Source: Azolla pinnata
Lineage: Eukaryota > Streptophyta > Polypodiopsida > Salviniales > Salviniaceae
Assembly (NCBI GenBank): GCA_037176905.1
Contig: JBBBWG010003360.1
Coordinates: 1-22,829 of the forward strand
Reading direction: 5' to 3'
DNA length: 22,829 nucleotides
Position numbers and translations under genes: made by a program. Below are positions 1-12,400 of this stretch, piece after piece; the stretch's first letter is position 1, and each line of letters opens with the position of its first letter. Under the pieces are notes generated by a model. The model searched no databases, was not told the origin of the DNA, and saw nothing but the letters and a program-made list of their open reading frames with translations.

Positions 1-103
1 GCTTTAAGTAGCCTCAGCCCTTCTTTCCCCCTCCTTTCTTTGTCAATCCTTCTTTCTCTGTTCCAAACTCTGCTTTGTCTGTTGGTATTCCAAGGCGCTA
101 TGG

Positions 104-377
104 ATGATGCATGCTGCCACTCCTGCTTTGTTCTTGCTGTACCTGTTTTGCTTCATCCTCTTCCTGCAACTCAACAAGGTAAGATACAGTACCTTTTATG
201 CATCAATTTCCTCAAAAAGACTTGAGGCTCAATGTGACAGAATGTGTAGACATATATATATATATATATAAATATTCTTTCCTTTCAGCTTGGTTAAATT
301 TTTTATTTAAGGATTCACCCACTGTCAGATTTCAGCTGGATCCGACACTTGAAATACACTTTGCAAGCCGCTACTAG
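104..377 (+). other. Doubtful two-exon micropeptide gene (hydrophobic leader)
   Basis: A possible small gene of 46 residues. Exon 1 (104-178) starts at the first of two adjacent ATGs and encodes a short polar start followed by a strongly hydrophobic run rich in Leu and Phe, like a signal peptide or membrane anchor. It ends at a good donor (AAG|GTAAGA). A candidate acceptor (TTTAAG) at 310-311 would join in phase 0 to exon 2 (312-377), which reads about 21 codons ending in FASRY before TAG. I recognise no family and no known peptide-hormone motif. The only support is the splice-site consensus and the hydrophobic leader, so this could easily be chance. Confidence 0.15.
251..270. repeat. (TA)n microsatellite
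   Basis: About ten uninterrupted AT dinucleotides in AT-rich noncoding DNA. Apart from the doubtful micropeptide, I see no supportable gene between positions 1 and 954. Confidence 0.8.
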
Positions 378-954
378 GATCCATCAGATCATGGCACAGT
401 AGAGGATAGTCCTCTTTCAATAGAATAACATGCCCACTGCACGAACGGCATCACACTTGAACTGTCATAACACTCCCTTATCATGTGATTCACAAATGCA
501 CAAAGACTTCCACAGAAGGAGAGTGATGGCAGTGCGCACATCCAGCAATTCCCAAATTGCACCAAAAACCCAAGCAGTTCGGACGTATTCCATCATTCAG
601 AGTATAAGCGGTGAATGAAGAATGATACAAGACATCATGTTGCAGTCGTTTATTAAAATTATCTTTAGGAGACTGATATAAATCTCTAGTTGTGAGAACA
701 TAAGAATTTGCAAGAAATTTTGCACATACCTGTTGGAGATGATGACCAAACATTGTGAAGCTTTTATAGACCATTGTCAAAACAATTTCTCTTTAATCAG
801 TAAGACATCGACGAAGAGTACGACAATCATGAAATAGGAGTCCTATAACTACTCAAAAGATCCCCTCTTATCTCCAACTGAAATAGATGAAGTTTTGATC
901 CGTTACATTAAACTAGGCAGAGATTAGGCATGTCTAATCCATTAGTATTCCAAA

Positions 955-2633
<1,679 letters not shown>

Positions 2634-4455
2634 GGCTACTTACACTGCTGCTTCTAGCAATGAATCTCTTCACCTTCCCTTCTTCTCGTATTTCATCTGC
2701 TCATGCATTTGGGCACCCACATCTCTTGCACCATGTCCATCATCAATTCAAAGAAACAGGGTCAAGATCTTCTCCTTTCCTCTTTTCTCCTTGATTCCTT
2801 TTGATCAAGATTCCTTTGCTTGATCAATGCTTTGAAGTCCTTCACTTATCAAATCACTCTCAATGTTGGAGTGAATTGGTGCATGATGGGAACGATAATC
2901 ATCGATTTTTCATCGCGAAAGATTTAGTCTGCAATACTGGGAAAAGTCGGAATTTGCGAGGCCAAGCAATGTAGCCTCAAAGGTTCGATGTGGGGTCTCA
3001 TCTTGTAGCGCATATTTCTTTCTTCCAGAGAGAGCGATCTCTGTTCATGCGTCTCTCGCTTGGACTTGTGGAAGCCTCGGAGCCGTTTCAGGTTCTAAAC
3101 GGGGATTCAAGTTCAATGGCTATTATGTGGGCGAATTTCATCCACGTCTTGAGAGTACAGAAAAGTAGTATGATGCGAGGATGTCGAGACTTGCTTTCCA
3201 CCTTTTGTCTGTATGATTGTTCGTTGGGCTATTTGTGCTGTTTGGGAGTGTTCATACTCATGTGTTTACCAACTAAACATTGCATTTATTACCAAATAGA
3301 TCAATCATGGGCATGTCGATTCCCATCATTCTGAACCCAATGTGCAGACCAATTCGGTAGCCATAACAGTAATGTCTATCTGGCTAGTTTTGTAACTTTT
3401 AAAATTGTATTATATATCCAAATGGAACCCATCTCTTCCATTTTAATGCAATGATGTGACGATGCTTCATCATAAGGAAAATCCCAAGTATGGGATTCGA
3501 AAAATGTGTTGAATTAGAACTCAATCATGCTTACATTAGCGATTAACCTATAGCTTCGCTCTCTTCATCGATAATGTTGAATAGCCTTTGCATGGGAATG
3601 AATAACTATATCTTGATCATCGCTAATTTTTGAGCTTACATCATTATTCATCATCTCGAGTAGACGGACATCTGAAACACACAAATAATACTAATGAATC
3701 TTTCGAATACATAGATTCATAGTATGTGAAAACAGCCCATCTTTTTCTCAAGTGCAAATAGCATTCATCGTTCAAAACATTCCAACATTGGATGCTCTGC
3801 TTCTTGGTGTGCAAACGTGATAACTCATTCATGACATGTGTTCAAGGAGATGGGTTGATTATTGGAAATTCCATGCGCATATTCATCTCATTTCAAAATA
3901 ATATGTCTCTCTGAATTGTTCCTTTGTCATTTACAATCTTTTCAGCAGAATGTTCTCTTTGCATTTTGTGGTAGAAAAAATTTGATGATTTGCTGATGAA
4001 AAGTTAATATTGTAGGAGGATCTGAATAAGATGCGTGATAATTTATGATAATTTCTGTAACAATGAATGTCGCAACAGATAGATTGCTAGAGACATTCTT
4101 AACATTGAAACTTCGACATTCACTAGTACAGAATACTTATTTGAGCTTTACAATTTCCACAGAGAAATTAACCTTGTGATTCTATGAAGAGTATCTAGCT
4201 TGTAGACAATGTATAACGACCACCAAAGTTCATGCTATATTTGTAAAAAACATTATGCATCAAATAATTGCATGTTTCACAGCAAGGACATGCTTTGATT
4301 CTGATTTGAATTCCTTACACATATGTCAAGAATGTTATCTCACACGAGATCGGTGAAAGAAAAAATTATCAACCATTGACAATTGATTCTAGTTGAAGGT
4401 AATTTCCTCAGGACCCTTCTTTGCACCTATCAGTCCTTATTCTTTTTTTTGTCAG
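2634..4455. other. Intergenic stretch without recognisable genes
   Basis: AT-rich sequence upstream of the aldo-keto reductase start. Short open frames exist (for example 2990-3334 on the plus strand) but resemble no protein I know and lack coding-type composition. I see no tRNA, terminal inverted repeats or transposase. Confidence 0.6.
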
Positions 4456-4548
4456 CGTCCTATCTTACCGGAACATCTTACACTTGGTGTGCAAGTGCAA
4501 TTCAATGGAAAGGCTAGACAACACTTGGAAGCTGGAGATCATGTCCTG
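4456..4548 (+). other. Orphan exon-like patch of unknown family
   Basis: A 93-base open segment (31 codons) flanked by a good acceptor (a run of eight T then GTCAG at 4451-4455) and a donor (CTG|GTGTGT at 4549). The encoded peptide runs from RPILPEHLTLG through VQVQFNGKARQHLEAGDHVL and looks like folded, conserved protein rather than random AT-rich translation. I do not recognise the family, and no neighbouring exon in a compatible frame is evident on either side. It may be a relic exon of a lost or transposed gene copy, or one exon of a gene whose other exons I cannot see. Confidence 0.3.
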
Positions 4549-5571
4549 GTGTGTTATATCTCTCTTTGGCCTGTTCCCCCGTCATGGGAGTTAGATTCTA
4601 CTCATTATTTCCTGTGAAACATGAGAGGTATTAGCTCAGACTACTGATGTGCACAACCTGAGAATCATCCTTAATAGGGAAGATAAAAGGGAAACTAAAT
4701 GATATAGTAATTTTCTCCATTGATGTTTGGTTTATACTCCTGTACAACATCCAAGGAGCTAGCTATCAGCGCACTTGAGTCAGTGCGCATAATCTTCTTT
4801 CCTTAAGAGATGCTTTTTCTTCTTTGAATTGCAAAACTAGCCTAAGCAGCAAAGTTGATGGCTTCTCAAGTTTGTACAAATTCCAGGCGAAGTTTTTATG
4901 GAGAGCCCCTTTGCAATGCAAAATAAAGCACCCTCCAAAACAGTTTATTGGATTCTACTCATTCATAAACTGGTAATGTAGCTATAATTGATAATCCCTT
5001 TTTAGGAAAGTCGTGCACCAGAACAATGTTAGATATTCATGAAGAGTACATGTTGGAAAATGCCATCATAATAACAAAATTCCTTTTCCATTTCCTGAGC
5101 AAAGAAGGCATATATAGGGAGAGTTGATATCAACAATTCAATTCAAAAAATGTCTCCGTTCATGGGAGGTAGACGAGCTGAATTCATCTAGAATACCTGT
5201 TTACAATGTTTTGGCAAAGAATTTCAAATTTTTTATTGAAAGATGCAAAACGAATACCTGTTTACAATGTTTTGGTAAACAAGATCAAGTGGATCGGCTC
5301 GAAGATTCAGTAATGGCAAACAGAGAAGGAATAGCCATCCATACCTCGATCCCGCTTGCATCACGACGTGCAGCATATTTTGTTTATGTGCGTTTTATAC
5401 TGAGGAAGATCGCGATTTAGCTCACATAACCGCCTTATTCAGCACCTCCTGCTTCTTTTCAGAAGCAACACATTGGGGACCCAGAAGAGAAGAAAAAAGA
5501 AGAAGGAGAAGGAGCGAGGAAGAAGGGCCGCTGTCTATGATAAGAATCCATTGATTCATTCATGAAGAAAA
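4549..5571. other. Intergenic stretch without recognisable genes
   Basis: AT-rich sequence between the orphan exon and the U6 gene. It contains only the 61-bp duplication near 5191-5275 and, close to the U6 3' side (about 5475-5530), a purine-rich GAAGAAG tract. Confidence 0.55.
5191..5275. repeat. 61-bp-period direct duplication
   Basis: A perfect 24-base direct repeat beginning GAATACCTG occurs at 5191-5214 and again at 5252-5275. The bases between the copies look unrelated apart from AT richness. No gene is evident around it. Confidence 0.8.
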
Positions 5572-5575
5572 AAAA
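5568..5575 (-). terminator. Pol III oligo-T terminator of U6
   Basis: Eight consecutive T on the minus strand directly after the U6 3' end. Confidence 0.9.
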
Positions 5576-5621
5576 TTTGGACCATTTCTCGATTTGTGCG
5601 TGTCATCCTTGCGCAGGGGCC

Positions 5622-5653
<32 letters not shown>

Positions 5654-5673
5654 TCAGATGTCCCCGAAGGGAC
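5572..5673 (-). ncRNA. U6: U6 spliceosomal snRNA gene
   Basis: Full-length U6 snRNA of about 102 nt, the catalytic-core RNA of the spliceosome, transcribed by Pol III. The minus strand begins GTCCCTTCGGGGACATC (5' stem-loop) and contains the ACAGAGA box, AGATTAGCATGGCC (U4-pairing and AGC region) and GGATGACACGCAC. It ends GGTCCAAA followed by eight T (5575-5568), the Pol III terminator. Against the plant U6 sequence I remember there is one change, C to T at about RNA position 18, just 3' of the 5' stem-loop. Promoter elements are present at plant Pol III spacing. I saw no monocot-type RGCCCR element in the roughly 150 bp upstream of the USE. Confidence 0.96.
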
Positions 5674-5696
5674 GAAGCGAAGAAGAGCAAGCAAAG

Positions 5697-5740
5697 TATA
5701 TAATGTCTAATAAGACTTTTGTGCATTTGTATGTGGGACA
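5697..5740 (-). promoter_or_regulatory. U6 promoter: USE and TATA box
   Basis: On the minus strand the upstream sequence element TCCCACATAC (about 5738-5729) matches the plant USE consensus TCCCACATCG at eight of ten positions. A TATA box (TTATATA, 5703-5697) lies about 24-30 bp upstream of the U6 start at 5673. The 25-27 bp gap between USE and TATA is the spacing known for plant Pol III snRNA genes, not the roughly 10 bp longer Pol II spacing. Confidence 0.88.
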
Positions 5741-6359
5741 ATTTAATCACTCTCTTCTTCGAAATTGAGCTCATGAGCCATATCTTACCTCTTTGCCAAA
5801 CAACACAATCTTCTCCAATGCACTTTCTTTTGTTTATTTCTCGTCTTTTTGTTTATGCAGAATCACTTTCCGGGAGCACGCGTCTTGATAGTTTCTTGTC
5901 TACATCTGCAGTCATCATCGGGGCGATTCACCCCCTCCGTCGATGATGATTAACTCCGAAGAGCGCATTCGAAATGACAGGTGTCGAGAATACCACCGAT
6001 CGATCGCTCATCAACATGGTGATGCCCCAGAGCATTCTTATCTGCGAGTTTCGTTCGCATTCCATGAGAAACTCCGTGCATGCATTGCCCTGGCCATAGA
6101 AGATCCAAAACACTCACGAACATATACCGTATTTGTCGCCAATGTAGATCATTCCCGATTCCAGGCAGGAAAACCGTGAAGCCCGAGAAACTGTAGCAAG
6201 TGATGGGTAACGTCGTTGCGATTTTTAAGAACAAGTTCTTGTCATGGATTCGACAGGAGGCTATGGAAAACAAGGATTTGCATTTATGAACAAATTCTTC
6301 TCTTCTTCTTCGAGTTTTGGTGTAACCATAGAAATGAAAGAAATGAAAGTTGGCAGCTT

Positions 6360-6393
<34 letters not shown>

Positions 6394-6440
6394 CTTCATC
6401 ATCATCATCATCTTCTTCTTCTTTGCGTTTTGCTGTAGCT
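5741..6440. other. Divergent intergenic region and likely 5' UTR of the C18orf63-like gene
   Basis: About 700 bp separating the U6 promoter from the ATG at 6441 of the next gene. The proximal end is CTT/CAT repeat. The remainder carries no protein motif I recognise, and I did not identify a convincing Pol II TATA box. Confidence 0.5.
6357..6424. repeat. (CTT)n/(CAT)n trinucleotide repeat
   Basis: A CTT run, then CAT repeats, then CTT again, just upstream of the ATG at 6441. In other frames it reads as poly-Leu, poly-Ser or poly-Phe, which explains several spurious open frames here. Confidence 0.85.
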
Positions 6441-9400
6441 ATGGTTACTGCTGCTTCTTCTTCCACAACCCTTCTCCGCCGAAATCCTTTCGTTCTGCGG
6501 ACATTATCTCCCGTCCCTCTCGACCATGGCTTCCATCACATTCACCTCGCTGCTTCTCCCCCACGGAATATCATCCAATCTGCCAGAACCAGCGATCTTC
6601 CAACGAATTCCCTCTCCATTGATGCTTCTGTGAATCCCTCCTCGATCCATTCCGATCTCTTTCAATACTATTATTATTCTTTGGATCCTCTCGATGGAGA
6701 ATGCCTGCATCTTTCTGGACGCCCTCTTGCTTCCGTTACAGCGAGAATTTTGACGGACATTAACGATGATAAAGGAGCTACAGTTAACCTGTTTGTTGCT
6801 TTTCCTTACAATCAGAACACAATTTCTGTCATCTTCCCCGTAAGTAGTTTGCTCTTGATTTTGACAAATCGGTAAATTCCTTCATTCATTCCGTTTTCAT
6901 TCGTTTGTACCCTCTTTCTATGATTCTTTCATTCTTATTTCTTCAGTTCGAAACGAAAATCAATAAGCAGTCCGTAAACATTGGAAATTTTTTCTATGCG
7001 AATCCTTGTTTTCCTAGTCTTCTGTTGAATCTTTGTTAGTCAGTTTGTTTATTGATCATTCCCACAACTAATGGCTTTCAGTAAAGGGAAGGTTTTTTTT
7101 CAAATTCTTTTATGCATAAGAAACAGTTGTTACAAGAAATTGTTGAGAAATCAGTAATTCTTTTTCCTTTTCCTATAACGTATTTCATTTACGTAAAGAA
7201 CTATTGTTTTAATTTGTGGAGCATCCTAAAATGCATTTCTTTCCCAACTAAAATGCATAATTTTCTTTTCCAAAAAGGAACAGTTTTTGTTTACATATTT
7301 TGTTTTGCCTCAGTATACGGATCAATTCTAACGTAATCAATGAAAATTCACTATTCCTTTTTTTCTGTGTGTATAAATTTGGTTCTATCTCGGCATATGG
7401 AATTATTGTGATAAATCACCTTCATTTTTTATTCAATGCTCATAATTTTCGTTTATGTTTTATCTGCATAGGCTGAAAAGGAAATCGACCTCTATCAGAT
7501 CTTGCAAGAAACACCATCAAATGCATTTCGAGCTATGATAAAGCATGTAAGTATGAAGATCATGAAGTGCCTGTGAAATGAACTTGGTTGTACAAGCTTT
7601 TCTGTTGTTGGTAACAACATCAATAGTGATGCTGAATGAGTTGCTGCTATTTACTGAGAAACAATGTCTTAGATTTTTCAATCAACCAGTATGGAACTTA
7701 CTTGTCTAAGTTAAAGAAGATTCCTCGAATATTCTGCATAACTGAATGATAATTATAAGCTTGATTGATTCTTTGTGTTGGCATGCTCAAAGAATCTCTC
7801 TAAAAATCTTATCTTTTGATAATATGAAGGTTGAATTGTTTATAAATCAATTGATTGCATACTGGAACGTTTTCAATCTGAATCTTTTACATTTAGATTA
7901 GTAAGGCTGAACACTTACTTGTTGATTTGTTATTCATCAGGTTTTGAGGACGAACAAGATCATTTGCATAATACAGTGAAGCATAACAAAGATGAAATTT
8001 CTAATGAGTTGGAATTTATTTATATTGAGAAACATTCCTTAGTCTGATGAATCACTAGTGTGAATTGTATGAAGCCTGAGTTATGCGGTTCTATGAATCA
8101 CTTGTATATTGAAAACGAAACCTTTAAATCGCTTTTTAAATGTATGATATGAAGCTCCATCAATCCTTAGCAAAATACGTATATTTTTTATGGAGTCCAT
8201 TCCCAAAAACTTTCGCATTAAGATGAATTCTATAAAGTTCCATTTCTCCTAAGATGTAATCGCGTGCATATTAGAAAGTGTTTGTTACATTATGAATCCC
8301 GATAAGTTCCATTTTTGCTTGACTAGATGAGTATTATGAATCCTAATTGATCTTGTTTTTCATAAGTAGCTGGACAATAAATGCATCTTGCTGATCCTCA
8401 ACGAGTTACTTGAAGTTCTGCAAATCTATAATGAATGATATGAAGTTTGTTGGTCCGTGAATGAGTTATTTCAAAAGAATAATAGTAAATCTTTTGCATA
8501 ATTAGAATGAATCATATGAAATATTAATATTTCTTGAATGCAAGGAAGGGGAAATGCTTTGCTCAGGGACGGAAATGAAAGAAGCTTTCACATGGGGTCT
8601 GAGAGAAGCTCTTGTTAGAGATGGATGGATTGTCTTCGAAGGTAACCTGGCTGTGTGGAATGGATTGGATCAAACACAATCTTGGCTCAATGGTGAACCA
8701 ACAGAAGTTGTGGAATTCGTAAGTTCTTTTCAGGCATAAATGGTTAAGCATAAAATGGTTAGGTTCTGCCAAGTGCTTCTGATATTTTTTAAACAGAAAC
8801 ATTTGAGCATATTTACATCCTGCTTATAGTTTTTACATTTTTGAAAACAGAAATTTTTAGCATACCTATATACTGATTAATTTTTGAAAAATTAATCCAG
8901 CAGAAATTCAAACAGACATTTTTGACATTTTACAAGCAGAAACGTCTTAGCATATCTAGATTCTGTCTTTTTATAAACAGAAACTTTAGATCCTGCTTAT
9001 TTCTTTTGCATTTTGAAAATAGAAATGTCTGAACATATCTGGATTCAGTTTTTTTTGACGTTACTGGAATGTTGAAGCAAATTTAGATGCTGCATACTTT
9101 TTCTGACGTTTGGCAAAGAGATTGTTAGTATTTCGTTCTCATTAAATTTCTCTTGTTTAGTGTAACTCTTAATCTTCTCTCAATGAAATTGTTTCTTCCT
9201 TCTCATCACGTTCTTTTTGTTAATTGAAGTTTGTCATCACTTGTAGTGATAATTTAAACCTCCTTTAGTTCTTGAAGCTTATAACTTTCTGATAGAAAAG
9301 AACTGTTTTTTAATTAACCTCCGCAAAAACCTTATAATTCCTACTGTATAACTGTTAGGTCTTCTCTCCACTATATCTAACTAGAAAGATTCTGCTATAG

Positions 9401-12400
9401 AAATTGTTTCCTGTGCTCTTGCTTTCCTCTAGAAACTGATCAGAAACTTTCCTCAATGAAGTTGTTGTTACCCATCTCTTAATTACTTCTGGATTCAGGG
9501 AAATTGTTGAAATCTTCTTCCCTCAATCAAATCTTATGATCTCCTGCAATGAATTCGCTGCTTTTTTCTCCTCACTCTCTTTTAGGAAGATTGAAATTGT
9601 TACCCTATATCTGCACATAAATCTCGGAAACTTTTCATTTTCTCCAAAGATTAATGTGCATCGTTCCTTCTTTCACTTCTCATAGACCTCCTCAAAGTTT
9701 CCATGAAATCTTATGCTCTTCTCTTCACTTACTGCAGCAAAAGTTTTTGTTTCTCTTGAAGGTGGTGTCAAGTTCAGTAAATTAAATCCTATCTCCTAGA
9801 CGTTTTCAATGCTTCCTGTGACAAAATTGTTTATCCCATAAAGATAATATCAGTTCACTGACACAAACCACCTTTTTCTCCATGGAATTGGTAATTGCTT
9901 TTTTTTTGAGTGAATAAGTACTTCCTTTATTTCTTTTTCTCTTGTATAAATGATAACTTCTCTTGTGTCCACTGCTTTACACTTCCTTTTTTTTTTACTT
10001 TATGCTTCTCTTTCTTTCTCCTTGCAGAAAAACGCATGGCTGACTAACTTCTAACTCTTTTCATTTTATTTCCTGTATCTGCTAATTTCTGTGCACAGAG
10101 CATTCAGACCGACACAAATGACCGTGTCGATTTTTTCCTTTCACCTGATGTTATTAGATTTCGGCCATTCAAGGTGAGCTCTTGTGGATCTCAATATTAT
10201 AACTAGATACTGTGTGATGGCTCATTTGCTTCGTTGGAATGATGTAACCAGATTTCACGTTCAGGCCTAATAGTTATGTTTCGTTTTCTAGGAATGATAT
10301 AATCAGATTTAATGTAAGGATTTCTTTGTTAAATTTTGTATCCATCGAATGATGTAATAGAGTACTATGTACTGGTTTCTTTGCCAAGTTTTGGAAGTTT
10401 CCTGTCCCTATGTAGTGGATATAAAACTCGGTATGTCAGCAACCTAGAAAAAATATATCAGAAAGTCAAAATTTCTTGCAGATAGAAGAGCTGCTACCTG
10501 AGCCTTTAAGAAGAGAATTTCACAATGGTAGCACAGTAATACTCGATAAGTGGCTGGAGAATATGGCCCCAGATGATAGGAAGAAATGGCAATGCATTGT
10601 TGTTCCTTCAATGAAAGAGGGCTTTGTATCTGGTGACTATGAATATTAGCTTTGTTTGTGATATCATACTAATTTTGAGAATAATGCTCACAGAAGTAGG
10701 AGTAATTTTGTGAGTGTACTCTACAGCTTGTTCCAAATCAGCACCAGAAGCCTTAGACATGAAATCATTAGAACAAATCTGTACAGCAAAGGCAAGCAAC
10801 TGTATGATCTTTGTTCATCATATTTGACACATTATTCTTGGACATTCTGGAATGCCCTTCAGAGTAGTTCTAGAATTTCCTTGTCATCTCATTCTTTTCT
10901 TTTATTTATAATTGTTTCACCTTAGTATGGGCCTCTGATTTCAAGCGAAGTTTTTTACATTCAAGCCTCCTTTTCATGTGAAGAAGAAATTATAAGAGTT
11001 TGGTAAGGATAATTTCTCAAATTAATCTGTTTCATATAAACTTATTCAATCTAAGAAACAATATGTAATGAAATTATAGGTTTCCTTCCTGCCTCGTGCT
11101 TCAAAGGCCTGGTGTCATTGTGAGCCCTCCTTCTGTAAGAAGAAGCAAGGTCATTTTAGCCTTAGAGAAGATTGTATCATGCATCTCAAGTACGTGAACC
11201 TTTAATATGAATGCATGCCATTTTTAAGATGTATATGCTGATCTTGGATACCAATGCTTATGCCTACTTTTTAAGGAAGAAATATGCTGACCTGTGATGT
11301 AAATGAAAATTATTTCAATGTTAGATATAAACTGATGAGATTTTAAGTACATGTTGTGCCTAATAGTCGATGATGGATTTAGTTGCAAGGAAAATTTTGA
11401 TAGAAAACTCTCAAAACACAGGCATGCTCTCAAAGAAAATTTCTTAAATGATGAATGATATTGTGAGCCAGAATGGAATTTCTTCAATATCGGGAAGCTA
11501 CAAATAATAAATGCGAACATTGAAGGTGGACAAAAAAAAAAATTGTTGTCTGATCTTAAGTGGGTCGACATCAATTGATCTCAACATCTTTGGTTGCTCA
11601 TTCAAAACAGGAAAGGAATCAGAAAGCTGGAACTGGACACCTGCGAGATCAATATTACTTCAAGATTCTTCGTTGACAGAAGATAAAAAACTATTTGATT
11701 TTGGATCATGTGTGCGCAGCTTGGATTCAACTTTCTTACAGAGTTGAGTATTGAAATGTTTAGGGAATAATACAAATGAGTTTAAGATGATTAATACAAA
11801 TATTAATCTATGCAGCTATTCGAAGACAAAAACCAGAGTCCTTTCATGCAGATATTGCTGCTGAAAGCAGTGAATCGTCTTCTTCGAACTCATTTATCAA
11901 AAACGATAAAATGCCTCTTCTGTCAGGTGAATATCCTGTGAAAATTTATACCCATTTAAGAAAATGATGCCACATTATATATAAAAAGCTTAAACTAGAC
12001 TCCTGTTAACAGAAGTTATGAGACAACATTGATAACCCTCTATTTGCGGAAAGATCTATTATTACATGGATGAGCTCAATTTTCGTGCAAGAAAATAATA
12101 ACTAGACACCACGAATCTGTTGCAATTTAGTAGGAAATCCATAATTTCTCATTCGATTTTGTTCTATTTTATTAATGTTTCTAGTTAGTATTCTAAAAAG
12201 TTAACGAGTCTCAGTTAATGGGGTGTTGCTTCTCACTTGACAGAAACGAGGCATTAAATGTTTTATTTATCACCATGACAATATGGTACAGGAAATTCGG
12301 TGCAGAAAGCAAATTTACCAAGCAATTTGAGAATTCCCATTTTTCTCAAGAAGAAAATCAAAGGTATTTTCAGAAAGCAATAAATTCTTAATTTTTAGTC

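Noticed and set aside
2960..3000. tRNA-like GGTTCGA motif
   Set aside because: No matching A box, anticodon arm or acceptor stem at the right distance.
6216..6440. In-frame upstream extension of the C18orf63-like gene with poly-Leu and poly-Ser
   Set aside because: It begins at a TTG, not an ATG, and consists largely of CTT/CAT repeat translation. The ATG at 6441 is the first real start in this frame.
10608..10799. Minus-strand open frame at the uncertain exon of the C18orf63-like gene
   Set aside because: Short, with no motif; it lies opposite likely exon and intron sequence.
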